Below are positions 54,874 through 64,000 of a stretch of 64,000 bases of DNA, piece by piece. The DNA is from Diplonema japonicum. Its lineage: Eukaryota; Euglenozoa; Diplonemea; Diplonemida; Diplonemidae. Both the position numbers and the translations under genes were made by a program. The stretch's first letter is position 1, and each line of letters starts with the position of its first letter. The stretch lies in NCBI GenBank assembly GCA_964019335.1, contig OZ025689.1, positions 434,001 through 498,000 of the forward strand, given 5' to 3'. The notes under the pieces are model-generated. The model ran no database searches, was not told the DNA's origin, and saw only the letters and a list, made by a program, of their open reading frames with translations.

Positions 54874-56682
54874 TTAACCATCTATCAACGAGCGTCTATA
54901 TATAGACGATTTGAAAAAAAATCTTTTACGCAAAGGGCTTTCAATGCAATACGGCCCGGCCCTTTCTTGCCGGCGGGGTCCTGCGCGGAAAATATGAAAA
55001 ATATAAACTAAATGCTGCCCTAACTTAACAAGAAAATGAAAAAATAAAAAAAAACGCCAGCCCAAATTTACCCTTAAAAATCACTTCAAAAAAAGGCGCC
55101 CGGAAAGAGGCCGAAGAGGACGTCATGAGTGATGGCAGCACTGATGGCTCATCCCTATTATGCAATTTTGATACAAACAGTGATTCTGACACGAATTCGA
55201 CCGATTCCGAGTCACAGCAGGGTGATTGGACGGCAAAGCCGGAGCAGTTGGAAGGCATCCGGTTTCGTGAAGATCGGAATCCTTGTGGACCCTGTTTTGA
55301 CATCAAAGGCTCAACGCCATACCATATATTCTCCCAAATGCTCGTCCCAAACTTTATTCGGGTCATAACTCCGAACAATGTGGCAAATGCGGCTAAAAAA
55401 GGTGTCTCCCTGGATCTCGATGCTGCTTCTCTGCGTACCTTCCTAGGTGTCCTTTTGTCGATGGACTTGGATATCAAGCCAGATTATTCTGATTACTGGT
55501 GCACTGGCTCCACGTTTCTCAACTACACCCCTGGGTACGCCACCGTCATGTCAAGAGACCGCTTTTTGACTATTCTGGGAAATCTGTGTTTCCACAGCGA
55601 AACAAACAAGCGTGCTGACTTCTACCTATCGCGAAGGCCTCCCGGAGATCATAGATGCCCCAAAGAAGCGAGGCCGCAAGCCCAAGGACGCGCATCCCGT
55701 GGGGACACAGTTCCACCAGCACGCGAGCATCCTTTGCACCACAACGTGGCATGACATCAAGCCTGTGTGCTTTCTATCGACGTTGGATGTTCCAGTGAAG
55801 TCAAATTTGACCGTCCGCCAAAAGAGAATGAAAGCCGGAAAGGACATCTTGTTCCCACCAAGTGCATATTTACAACACCGCAATGGGCGGAACCGACGCT
55901 GGGTGACGCTGTGACAAAACGCCATAAACGCACCCTTATGACTTAAAAGTGGCCCCTAAAAGTATTTTCGTACTTGTTAGATAAATCTCTGGCGAATGCT
56001 TGGCTTGTTTGGAAAGAAGCCTTGCCCCCCAACACCCTGAGTACGAACGACAGTGTATTGACGCCTTTCAAAGAGGCAGTCATCGAAGGGCTACTAGGGA
56101 GGCAGTCTAAACAACAGATAAAGTCAACTACAGAGCAGGCTGCCCCAATACCATGCCCCGAAACACAGAACGAGTGCTCTGAGACCCCAATGCGCCGTGA
56201 CAGTACCTTCTGGGACCATTTCCCCGAAAAAGTAGTGCAACGTGCGGTGCAAGCATTTCAAGTCGAAAAGACCCCTATTTCAGTGTTCAGCCTGCTTGGT
56301 ACAACTTTGCGTGACTCCGTGCTTCAAAGACTGCCACCTTGCCGGGGATACCCCCAGAAACCCCTCCCGGGGTCAAAAAAGAAGTCCCCCAGCCCTGGGG
56401 CACGTACGAACCGCGTCAAGAAGGCCTTAAATAGCTTTTTATAGAATTTTACAGTCGATTCTTTTTGACTTGTTTTTTGTACCCCCTCTCGAGCACTTCA
56501 GGAACGATATTTTTGACAATGTTGTGGGGGTGGGCCCTGCTGTGGGCACCCTCTCTAGAATTGGGACATCTGGAGGCATTTCCGGGGGCATATAGCCCCG
56601 GCGTTGCGCTAGAATAGCTTTTTTTGAAGTTTTGAAAATTTACCCCCTGGTGGGCAAAAATGGTCCGTTGGTAGATGGTTAA
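54874..56682 (+). mobile_element. piggyBac-like element, internally deleted
   Basis: TTAA at 54874-54877 and 56679-56682, with terminal inverted repeats CCATCTATCAACG and CCATCTACCAACG (one mismatch) directly inside. Length is about 1.8 kb, like the copy in the lipase intron, but TIR sequence and orientation differ. Outer inverted repeats (GCTGGCAA blocks) extend beyond the TTAA, so the true ends could lie further out. Confidence 0.65.
55125..56444 (+). pseudogene. Broken piggyBac transposase
   Basis: The first 170 codons (55125-55640) match the family's acidic N-terminus and FLGVLLSMDL/DYWCTGS region. A frameshift and an apparent deletion then remove most of the catalytic core, where the first two Asp should be. 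A second frame (55612-55914) has WHDIKPVCFLSTL, and a third (55974-56444) the helical end and Cys-rich tail. Inactive. Confidence 0.75.
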
Positions 56683-56779
56683 ATAAGGAAACGAAACGGA
56701 ACGTTTCCCCCGTTTCTTGCCAGCATAGAGGGGTATGGTCCTTAAAAAGGGCCACTTTTTTTTTTTTTTTTTTTTTTTT

Positions 56780-57091
56780 GCCATTTTTCAGTTTTTTCGC
56801 TAAAGGGCATTTTGGGCCCTTAAAAAAAGCTCTAACCACCCCAAAAATGCCCACAAATCTCCCACACCCCGTTTCCCCATGGTTTTCGGCCCCAGAAGTG
56901 CCCAGGATCATGTTCTAATTTTTTGAGGCCCCCGTTTGGTACAAACCCAGTGTAATCCTATGGAATCCCTTTTTAACGTTTGTACGAAACGGGGGCCCCA
57001 AAATTAGAACATGATCCTGGGCATTTATGGGGCCGAAAACCATGGGGAAACAGGGCCCAAAATGTCCTTAGCGAAAAAACTGAAAAATGGC
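56780..57091. repeat. Large foldback inverted repeat
   Basis: Left arm 56780-56946 and right arm 56978-57091 are near-complementary, separated by about 31 bases. The left arm has about 54 extra bases. Both ends carry GCCATTTTTCAG or its complement. Confidence 0.75.
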
Positions 57092-57191
57092 AAAAAAACG
57101 ACCCCTTATGCCCCCCCCCTGCCCCCAGCTTGTCATTACGTAAACACTCTGCAATATGGGGTGGAATCGAAATATAAATTCAGAAAGGGGG

Positions 57192-57224
<33 letters not shown>

Positions 57225-57376
57225 GGCTGATTGTTTGTGCAAGCCGTTTAGGGACAAACGGGCAAGCTGCCTCTACTCTTTTTTGCAATAACAATTCTTT
57301 TCAAAAATTTGTTTACTTGTTCCAGCAAAAAAAAAAAGTATTGGATGTACTGGGGGAGGGGAATTAGGAATGAATG

Positions 57377-57412
<36 letters not shown>

Positions 57413-57779
57413 TATAGTTCCCTTAGACACAGCTGAGGAGGAAGATAGCAACAAAACAAAAGAGAGTTGTGGTGGCGGCAACAAAATAACAACATATACA
57501 GTTCTTCTTTCTTTTTTTTATTTTTTTTCTTCTTCTTTTTTTTGTAGCCCGTCACGCATGAAACAAAATGGAGTGTCAATGTCTCCTTTTAAATCAGGCA
57601 TCCCTGGCACTTTTCATTTTTTTTCATTTTTTTTTAATTCTCCCTTTCTTTTCTTCATTTTCTTTATTTTACACCGTTCCGCAAATTCTTTCAAAAATGG
57701 CCTGTAAAAAAAACTCTTTCCCGTTTTCTGGACCGAAATAAAAATCGAAAATAAATAAATATCGAAATAAATAATAAAA

Positions 57780-57820
57780 ATTCACTATGATAGGAACGAG
57801 TGGTAGCAACGGCCCGCTAA
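57780..57820 (+). repeat. Dispersed repeat copy 6
   Basis: TTCACTATGATAGGAACG, then GTGGTAGCAACGGCCCGC, followed by an A-run and GAGATGAGATAAAGGAGG. Confidence 0.7.
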
Positions 57821-58309
57821 AAAAAAAAAAAAAAAAAAAAAGAGATGAGATAAAGGAGGTTCCTGTTTTGGAACGTCCCCCTTGTCTCTACTAAAAAAAA
57901 AAAAAAAACAGGGAGGAAATTGAGGAAGATTGTAATATCCTAACGAGGGAGGGGGGGGGCTTTTTTCTTTTTTCTTTTCTTTTTTTTTTTCCCGTTCTTG
58001 TTAAATCAATCCTTAGAAGTCCCCACACCCAAGGACAACTATAAAACAACAGACCATAGGCCACATGGTCACTATGATACATGTCACAAATCGCAAAATT
58101 ATATGAGTAATCGAATTTAAGGAAGTCTGTGTGACGCCCCCCTTTTAAATGAAGGTTTAAAATTTGCGTTGCTTGGAGAAGTTTTTACACAGCCTGTATT
58201 CCAGAATAGAAAATTAGAGACAAACTTTTCTCATTTCGCTCTTCGAGCCTCATTATTTAACACGGAATGGCCTATTATTATTAACTAGTTAAATTATAAA
58301 ATTTTGGGG

Positions 58310-58482
58310 TTAAATAATGGCGCTTCAGAGTGAAAATGGGTCCGTGGGAGGAGAAAAAAAAAAAATGTACTCAAATCCCTCAAAAAATCTTTTTTTGGGA
58401 GTAGACCTATTTAGCCATCTGAGGCCATTCCGGCCCTTAAAAGTGGGAATAAGTGCTTTACTTCCCCTAAAATGCCAGCGTG

Positions 58483-58532
<50 letters not shown>

Positions 58533-58589
58533 AGCCAGAAGAGTGAAATAAAACGGCTCTCACTTGCCGCCAAATGAACCATTATTTAA
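58310..58589. repeat. Possible TTAA-flanked miniature element
   Basis: TTAAATAATGG at 58310-58320 and its exact complement at 58579-58589. About 272 bp between the TTAA copies and no coding capacity except a homopolymer frame. Could be a non-autonomous piggyBac derivative; only 7 bp of TIR beyond TTAA, so weak. Confidence 0.35.
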
Positions 58590-59423
58590 GATGTCTTTGA
58601 AGGAACCTGCAGTATGTGACAAGATCGCCTAATTAACATTCGTTGCCGTTTTTTTTGCGCATCGTGCAAGAAATTCGGAAACTCGGGTTGAATAAGGCAA
58701 TTAATTGCTTTTTTTTTTTTTTTTTTTTTTTTTTTGCCCAGTGCTGTTGGCGAATACCGTATACTCATGAATTTGAAGTACGAAGAGAGAACCAGAGAAA
58801 GAGGGAGGGAGGAAAAAAAAAAGGGAGGGAGAAGAAAGGGAGTGTTCTTTCATTTTTTTTTTTTGGTTTCCTCGTACTTCTTTTTTTTTAATTTTACTCC
58901 CAGCAATTTCACTTCATTCACTGCACCCCCTAATATTTACGTTTTTATCTAGATTTATTTATTTATTTTTTTTGTACATTTAGTATCAAAAATTACCCTC
59001 TTTCCCATTTTTGATTCCCCCCCCCCCCTCCTTTCTTAATAAAATAAAATTGCGGGGAGTAAAATAAAAACAATTTTATTCGCGCCCAATGTATTTCTGT
59101 CAACTCTGGGGGGGGGGGGGGGGGGATAAGAAATCACTCGATTTTTTTTCTTCATTAGGAGTGACAGAAAATTCATCAGTTCGTTGTGAACAAATAAATA
59201 TTGTAAAACAAAACCAAAAACAAAAAATTGACGAATAGGACAAGCACCTGTTGTCTCAATTGCATAATATTCCAATCAGAGGGCTTCAAAGGGTTGCCGC
59301 CGCCTGTCATGAACCCCCAGACAAGAAGACTTTTGGCTGATTTTTTTTCCAAAAAAAAAAAAAAAAAAAAAAACCGAACTTGTCCGTTTTTATTCGTCAA
59401 AAATGTTTGTTTTACAACAAACT

Positions 59424-59458
<35 letters not shown>

Positions 59459-60425
59459 CCCCTCTTTTTTTCTTCTCTTGCTTTGGGGTTTGCAAAGCCT
59501 ATACCCAGGTGTGTCTAGCTGACGTTTGTATCTTCCAATCCAGAACTTAAATAAAAACAATAAAAAAAAAGAAAATAGGAGAAACAAAAAAAAAAAAGAA
59601 CTCCCCGTTTCTAGAGTGTAAAATTGTAAGGTCATTTTTTTTTACTTCGGGAGAGACAGTAGACGGTGAGAGAGCAGTATACACGGGCATGTGGGCACGG
59701 ACTAGTAAACTACTCTGGGGAGAAATACTGGGGGGACGCATTTTCATCACAAAACACAAAAAATGAGAAAGGAGGGGGGGGGGGAGGGGGGCAAGAATAA
59801 CAAAAATGTTGTATTCGGCAATCAAATAGAGCAAGAGCAACAGTGATAAGGTATGGGGGAGAAATGGTGCAGTATACAAGAATAAAAAGAGGAAAGAATG
59901 ACTTTGGTTGCTTCATAAACCGCCTGGCTTACGAACAACTTCTTTGCCGCGATAGCGAATGTTGCTTCAGATTGTTAACCCAAATGGAAAAAATATATGG
60001 GTTAAAGGAGGCCGGTGTTGGCGGTGCCCAAAAATAATAATAATGTTCATCGACTCAAAAACAAATTTCTGAAGAGAAAAAAAAAGGGGGGGGTATATTC
60101 TTTTTTTTTCTTTCTCGGCTCTTGGATATTGGGAAACTATGAATAGAAATAGAATAAATAGAAGAAAAAAAAAAAGAGAAAGAACAACAGATGAAACGTT
60201 CAGAGAGGGGGAGGTTGGTTGTATCACACTAAACGGTTTTTTTTTTTTTTTTTTTTTTTATCTTTTTTTTTTTTATTATTTCTCTTCTGAAATTTCTTCA
60301 CGATCCCAGGGCTCATTATTTCATTACTTACGGTGAAGTAACAGGTAAATAATATGCTTCAGTGGGCCAATTTTTGCTTCGCCGGTAAATGCCCTCAGAC
60401 GTAATAGCTTGCTTCTCGTGAAGCT

Positions 60426-60484
<59 letters not shown>

Positions 60485-60577
60485 CTTCCCCTGGCAGTCG
60501 TGAAGTAATTTCGAGGAGTGTCGTGAAAATATAAAAAAAAAATTTTTTTTTTCTTTTTTTTTTTTTTTTTATTATTA

Positions 60578-63500
60578 TTATCTCATGGAAAACCCCAATG
60601 TAAATTCCTCACCCATTGTCCCAAGCCAACCTTCGTTTTGGGTGTCAGACAAGTTCAAGGTTATATCGTAAGGCATAGGTGGAACAGAGTCGACAGCGGC
60701 CGCAAGACACGCCGATTTTATGAAATGCAGAGAGGATTCAGGACCGTTAAGAGTTTCCTTAGAATTATGCGTCCTGCACGTGTCTTCAAAACACGCCCCG
60801 CAGACAGCATGCTCGCACTCCGCGCACGTAAATACAGAACAACGTGTTTTGCACACACTGCATGTGCGCTCCACGCGGGCGGCTTCTATAGTTTGAGACA
60901 CCACTTCATATGCGGGTTTCGACCCACGTAAGGCATCCTTAACAGATAACTTGAACACGGAACCCCATGTTGCATCTGCAGGACCTTCTGAAGAAAACCC
61001 CCATGAGGATATGCACGCCGCAAGGCCCACTAGGTTCAATTCGTACACAAACAACTGCTGCGAGAAACTGGGCGGGTGCGGCGCGCACGTGAACAGCTCA
61101 ATCGGTCTGATGTAATCCTCCACAGACGGTTCTTCAGCAATACCGGGCACACCAGGGATGGCACTGCACAGAGCGAACGTGCCCAATACAGAGGCCTTTG
61201 AGGCCAGCATCAGTGACATGTCAACTGCCCCGCCGATCACCATCATATTTTTCTGCGTTTCCGTTCCAACCCTCCCGTGAAGCGACGCGCCTGTCGTGAT
61301 GCCCACGTTGACCATGTCCCCCCACACATCACTGTAGCTGATGAAGTTCCGCCCTGTTCCTCTGAAGATCGCGGCGAACCGTGTCGCCTGAACCACGTGT
61401 TGCGGACACCTTTTCATCACGTTCCACGTTACTAACATGACACTTCCGCAGACGGATTGGAAGATCCCCTCTGTTTTTTGAACCGTTTCAAAAATCGGGG
61501 TCATCAGCGCTCCCAACCCTTCCGGTGCACTGCCCATCTGTTTAAGATATCTGTAATTCACTTTAATGGTCGCTACAGTGGACGCCACGGACCGTAAAGG
61601 CATCTTGTGGTGTTTTAAAGCAGTTGACAGTGATGATTCCGGTGGGGATTTCGAGAATGGAAGCGTGCTGCTTGTTTTCTTTTTATGCGCTGCTGTGAGG
61701 ACCTCGGATCTTCTCTGCAGCAAGTCTCCCGGCAGTACGATGCTGATGTTCGACAGCTGCACAACGCCTCTCAGAGGGACTTTTCCCAATGATGAAAGTT
61801 CCATTTCCCCCAGTTCCTTTACATCGTCGCCGATGTCTTGAAGTACCTCTTCTGTCACAGCGACACTGCCTCCCACAGCTACGCTTTCCACCCTTGCTGC
61901 TTTGTTTACTGTTTTCCCGAAGAAGTCGATTCTTCCTGTGAGGGGGTTTTTTTGTGGTTCTACGTCTCCTGCGTGGATTCCGATTCTTACCCTTGGCCCA
62001 CGCCAAAGGAGAGAACCGGAGTCGGACTTCTTCTCTTTGCAGTACGCGGTCTTCAGCAACCCTGATGGCCAGTCGGCTTGGACGAGCTTTTGCTGCACCG
62101 TGAGGGAGAATCGTAACGCATCTTTCGAGGTGCGGAATGCTACCATGAATGCGTCGCCGATTGTCTTCACCTCGTACCCTTCGCATTTCTGGATCACAGA
62201 GCGGATGACTTCGTTGTGCGTGTTTAATGCACTTCGCATGCTTCCAGGACATGCCTCCCAAAGTAATGTGGAGGCTTGTATATCCGTGAAAACAATAGCA
62301 GCATAAGAAGCAGGGTTGGCTTCCATCTGTGCCGCGAAGGGGTCCTGCGTGGGTTCCGTCACATACTTCGGGGACATCGTGTATTGCGAAGAGTTGGAGA
62401 CCTGTGCCTGCTCGATAAGCTGGCCGGGGAGGAACGGGAGGTACGACGCAAGATTGTCGACAAGCCCCGTGTACGCTGAGAGCAACGTCCTCGGTACGTC
62501 CTCCACCGACTCGTTTATAAGGACCTTGGCGTCGTCCAGGTTGAGCTTCACGATGGCACTGGCGATATCGTCCGCTAGTGAAATCGCTGACACCATTCTC
62601 TCGTCTTCGACCTCGCCGATGTAAAAGGACTCCAGTTTGCGTCTTGCATCTAAAGAGTGCGCGTTGTCGATGAACGTTTCTGTAGCATCGTCACCAGCGA
62701 ATTCTAGGAGCACCCCTGCGCCACCAGGGTGTGTGGTGAGCCAGGATTTCACCGCAAAGACCCTGCCTTCAATTACGACCCAAGGGTCGATCGCGTTGTT
62801 GTGCTCCTTTATCTCCGCCCACGGAACCTTTGTCACGTTGATGGTTCTTGCAAGACGCGCGCGGCGTCTTACGTGAAACTTTCTTTTAATAACTTCCAAC
62901 ACAATCGCGATTCCCGTGAACACCGACAACCCTATGATGGATGCCGTTTTCATCCGTCCCGCGCCTAATGTGTCTGTCATCTCCATGCGTTCGATCCCAC
63001 GGAAAACTTGAAAGAACGCAAGAACACCCACCGCTCTCCCGAGCATCGGGTGGACATAACGTGCCACCTTGCGAACAGCAGTATCGGGATCGGGGAAAAG
63101 AACGGAAAGAGAACCGAAAAAGGGCATAGCGAGTATGATGGAAAAGACAGTATATCCAACGTATCGATGCTCCTCTATGCCTTTAGCGGTGGAGTTGACC
63201 TTGTAAACGAACCCAGTGATTACTGTGATGAGAGTGGCGGTCATGACGAAGACGTGAAGGTAGAAAGCCATTCCAAAACCTGTTCTGCTGTGGATGGAGT
63301 TCCCCAGCCCGAAGATTGGCTTTCCGTAACGCTTGATTAGGATACCGAATGGGAGGAGGTAGCACCAACCGGCAACCATTAGCGATCCGTGAATCCGTCT
63401 TTGAAAGAGCTTGCTGTTGCCATATGTGACGGTGGAGGTTAAGAAGTCTAGGCTCATGGTAAGAGGAATTGAACGGTGCTTTCTGAACTTTGCGCGGCCG

Positions 63501-63979
63501 TCCTCGGAGTACATATTGATGTTGATCGGACCTTTGTTGAATCGTTTAGTATCACGGGTGAAGCGGAGGATTGTGAAGCCTGATTCTCTTCCCACTGTGC
63601 TGTTGTCGTAGAGCAGTCCGATTTTCTCGCCAGCTGCGATGTTCTTCTCGATTGTGAACCCGTTTCTCGATTCAAAATCGCTGCTGTCAAAGAAATACAC
63701 TAGAATCCCTCGGAGATCGCCTATAACGGACACGGCTGGATACATGTCTCCGATTTTATCAGGGAAGGCGATTGAGATGTACCCGTCGTCCGCGTGGGTC
63801 AGTGCGATGTCCGCTTCGCTGTCGCCCTCTACGTAGTTCCAATGCAAGGCGTACCCGTCCCTCACCGAGACCATGCATTGATAAGTGTGGGTGCTGTTGA
63901 AGGTTATGTTCGATGAAATGCATTGTCCTGAAATTGTGTTCGCGCACAACAGCAACAAGATTAGCATTTGTCGGTGCAT
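60578..63979 (-). CDS. DOMON / cytochrome b561 / cytochrome b5 / adenylate cyclase protein (no SOR domains)
   Basis: 1,133 aa, intronless, from the ATG at 63977-63979 after nine A. Signal peptide 1-18; DOMON ~20-180; cytochrome b561 ~190-365 with four conserved His at 197, 242, 271 and 310; cytochrome b5 ~395-460 with heme His 417 (HPGG) and 441. The cyclase domain (~558-750) has metal Asp 566 and 609, adenine-type Lys 605 and Asp 685, and Asn 692/Arg 696. A second cyclase-like domain (~800-950) lacks the metal Asp (CGSVMLVTW), and B-box-like Cys/His pairs lie near 1040-1072. It is the paralogue of the giant protein minus its SOR array. Expected: electrons move through b5 and b561 to the DOMON side, with cAMP made on the cytosolic side. 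Linkage between the two is unproven. Confidence 0.88.
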   Translation of the reverse strand: MHRQMLILLLLCANTISGQCISSNITFNSTHTYQCMVSVRDGYALHWNYVEGDSEADIALTHADDGYISIAFPDKIGDMYPAVSVIGDLRGILVYFFDSSDFESRNGFTIEKNIAAGEKIGLLYDNSTVGRESGFTILRFTRDTKRFNKGPININMYSEDGRAKFRKHRSIPLTMSLDFLTSTVTYGNSKLFQRRIHGSLMVAGWCYLLPFGILIKRYGKPIFGLGNSIHSRTGFGMAFYLHVFVMTATLITVITGFVYKVNSTAKGIEEHRYVGYTVFSIILAMPFFGSLSVLFPDPDTAVRKVARYVHPMLGRAVGVLAFFQVFRGIERMEMTDTLGAGRMKTASIIGLSVFTGIAIVLEVIKRKFHVRRRARLARTINVTKVPWAEIKEHNNAIDPWVVIEGRVFAVKSWLTTHPGGAGVLLEFAGDDATETFIDNAHSLDARRKLESFYIGEVEDERMVSAISLADDIASAIVKLNLDDAKVLINESVEDVPRTLLSAYTGLVDNLASYLPFLPGQLIEQAQVSNSSQYTMSPKYVTEPTQDPFAAQMEANPASYAAIVFTDIQASTLLWEACPGSMRSALNTHNEVIRSVIQKCEGYEVKTIGDAFMVAFRTSKDALRFSLTVQQKLVQADWPSGLLKTAYCKEKKSDSGSLLWRGPRVRIGIHAGDVEPQKNPLTGRIDFFGKTVNKAARVESVAVGGSVAVTEEVLQDIGDDVKELGEMELSSLGKVPLRGVVQLSNISIVLPGDLLQRRSEVLTAAHKKKTSSTLPFSKSPPESSLSTALKHHKMPLRSVASTVATIKVNYRYLKQMGSAPEGLGALMTPIFETVQKTEGIFQSVCGSVMLVTWNVMKRCPQHVVQATRFAAIFRGTGRNFISYSDVWGDMVNVGITTGASLHGRVGTETQKNMMVIGGAVDMSLMLASKASVLGTFALCSAIPGVPGIAEEPSVEDYIRPIELFTCAPHPPSFSQQLFVYELNLVGLAACISSWGFSSEGPADATWGSVFKLSVKDALRGSKPAYEVVSQTIEAARVERTCSVCKTRCSVFTCAECEHAVCGACFEDTCRTHNSKETLNGPESSLHFIKSACLAAAVDSVPPMPYDITLNLSDTQNEGWLGTMGEEFTLGFSMR

Positions 63980-64000
63980 TTTTTTTTTCTTCCCCCTCCC

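Larger units (their letters stand above)
56683..60577. other. Long repeat-rich spacer
   Basis: No supported gene. Contains the large inverted repeat (56780-57091), one dispersed repeat copy, a possible TTAA-flanked MITE (58310-58589) and very long A and T runs. Confidence 0.65.

Overview
The window looks like nuclear DNA of a unicellular eukaryote. Every host gene I can support (15, plus a broken ubiquitin-like gene) lies on the minus strand, many only 70-400 bases apart. Spacers are packed with A/T/G/C homopolymers, and introns are few, GT-AG and mostly 32-75 nt, often little more than an A-run. Long one-directional arrays of compact genes fit Euglenozoa (a diplonemid-like organism is my best guess); dinoflagellates or other protists are not excluded. 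No rRNA, tRNA or CRISPR was recognised.

Layout by coordinate; transcription runs from high to low. 1-709: start of a probable organellar PPR protein. 3489-11799: a giant receptor-like protein with a signal peptide, ten tandem superoxide-reductase (SOR)-like domains, a DOMON domain, cytochrome b561, cytochrome b5, a class III adenylate cyclase domain, a degenerate second cyclase domain and a B-box-like zinc finger. 12124-13110: a secreted protein of two SOR-like domains. 13183-14631: tandem Rab-like GTPase domains. 16000-17313: zinc-ribbon/LRR protein. 18188-18796: small secreted Cys-rich protein. 22475-26630: Na+/H+ exchanger. 27028-32168: seven-TM/class 3 lipase fusion whose intron carries a piggyBac element. 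32337-32987: SAM-domain protein. 34392-35461: PP4-type phosphatase. 35645-37117: coiled coil. 38543-40126: PDZ-like protein. 40296-44073: secreted FG-GAP-like protein. 44832-48029: Dispatched/Patched-like transporter. 48125-49042: La-type xRRM protein. 49451-50049: SFT2. 50115-51865: 5'-truncated LINE. 52669-52967: frameshifted ubiquitin-like gene. 54874-56682: second piggyBac relic on the plus strand. 60578-63979: DOMON/b561/b5/cyclase paralogue without SOR domains.

The most exciting content is the SOR/cytochrome/cyclase system. The giant protein joins an extracellular superoxide-reducing module to a transmembrane electron-transfer chain and an intracellular cyclase, beside a secreted double-SOR protein, with an SOR-less paralogue in the same array. 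A natural hypothesis is an extracellular superoxide sensor or detoxifier that signals by cAMP. The sequence supports the architecture and active-site residues; the function is inference.

Second themes are homopolymer-filled mini-introns, found by restoring conserved protein ends (PP4, SFT2), and a piggyBac element that landed on a TTAA inside an intron and turned about 73 nt into about 1.9 kb.
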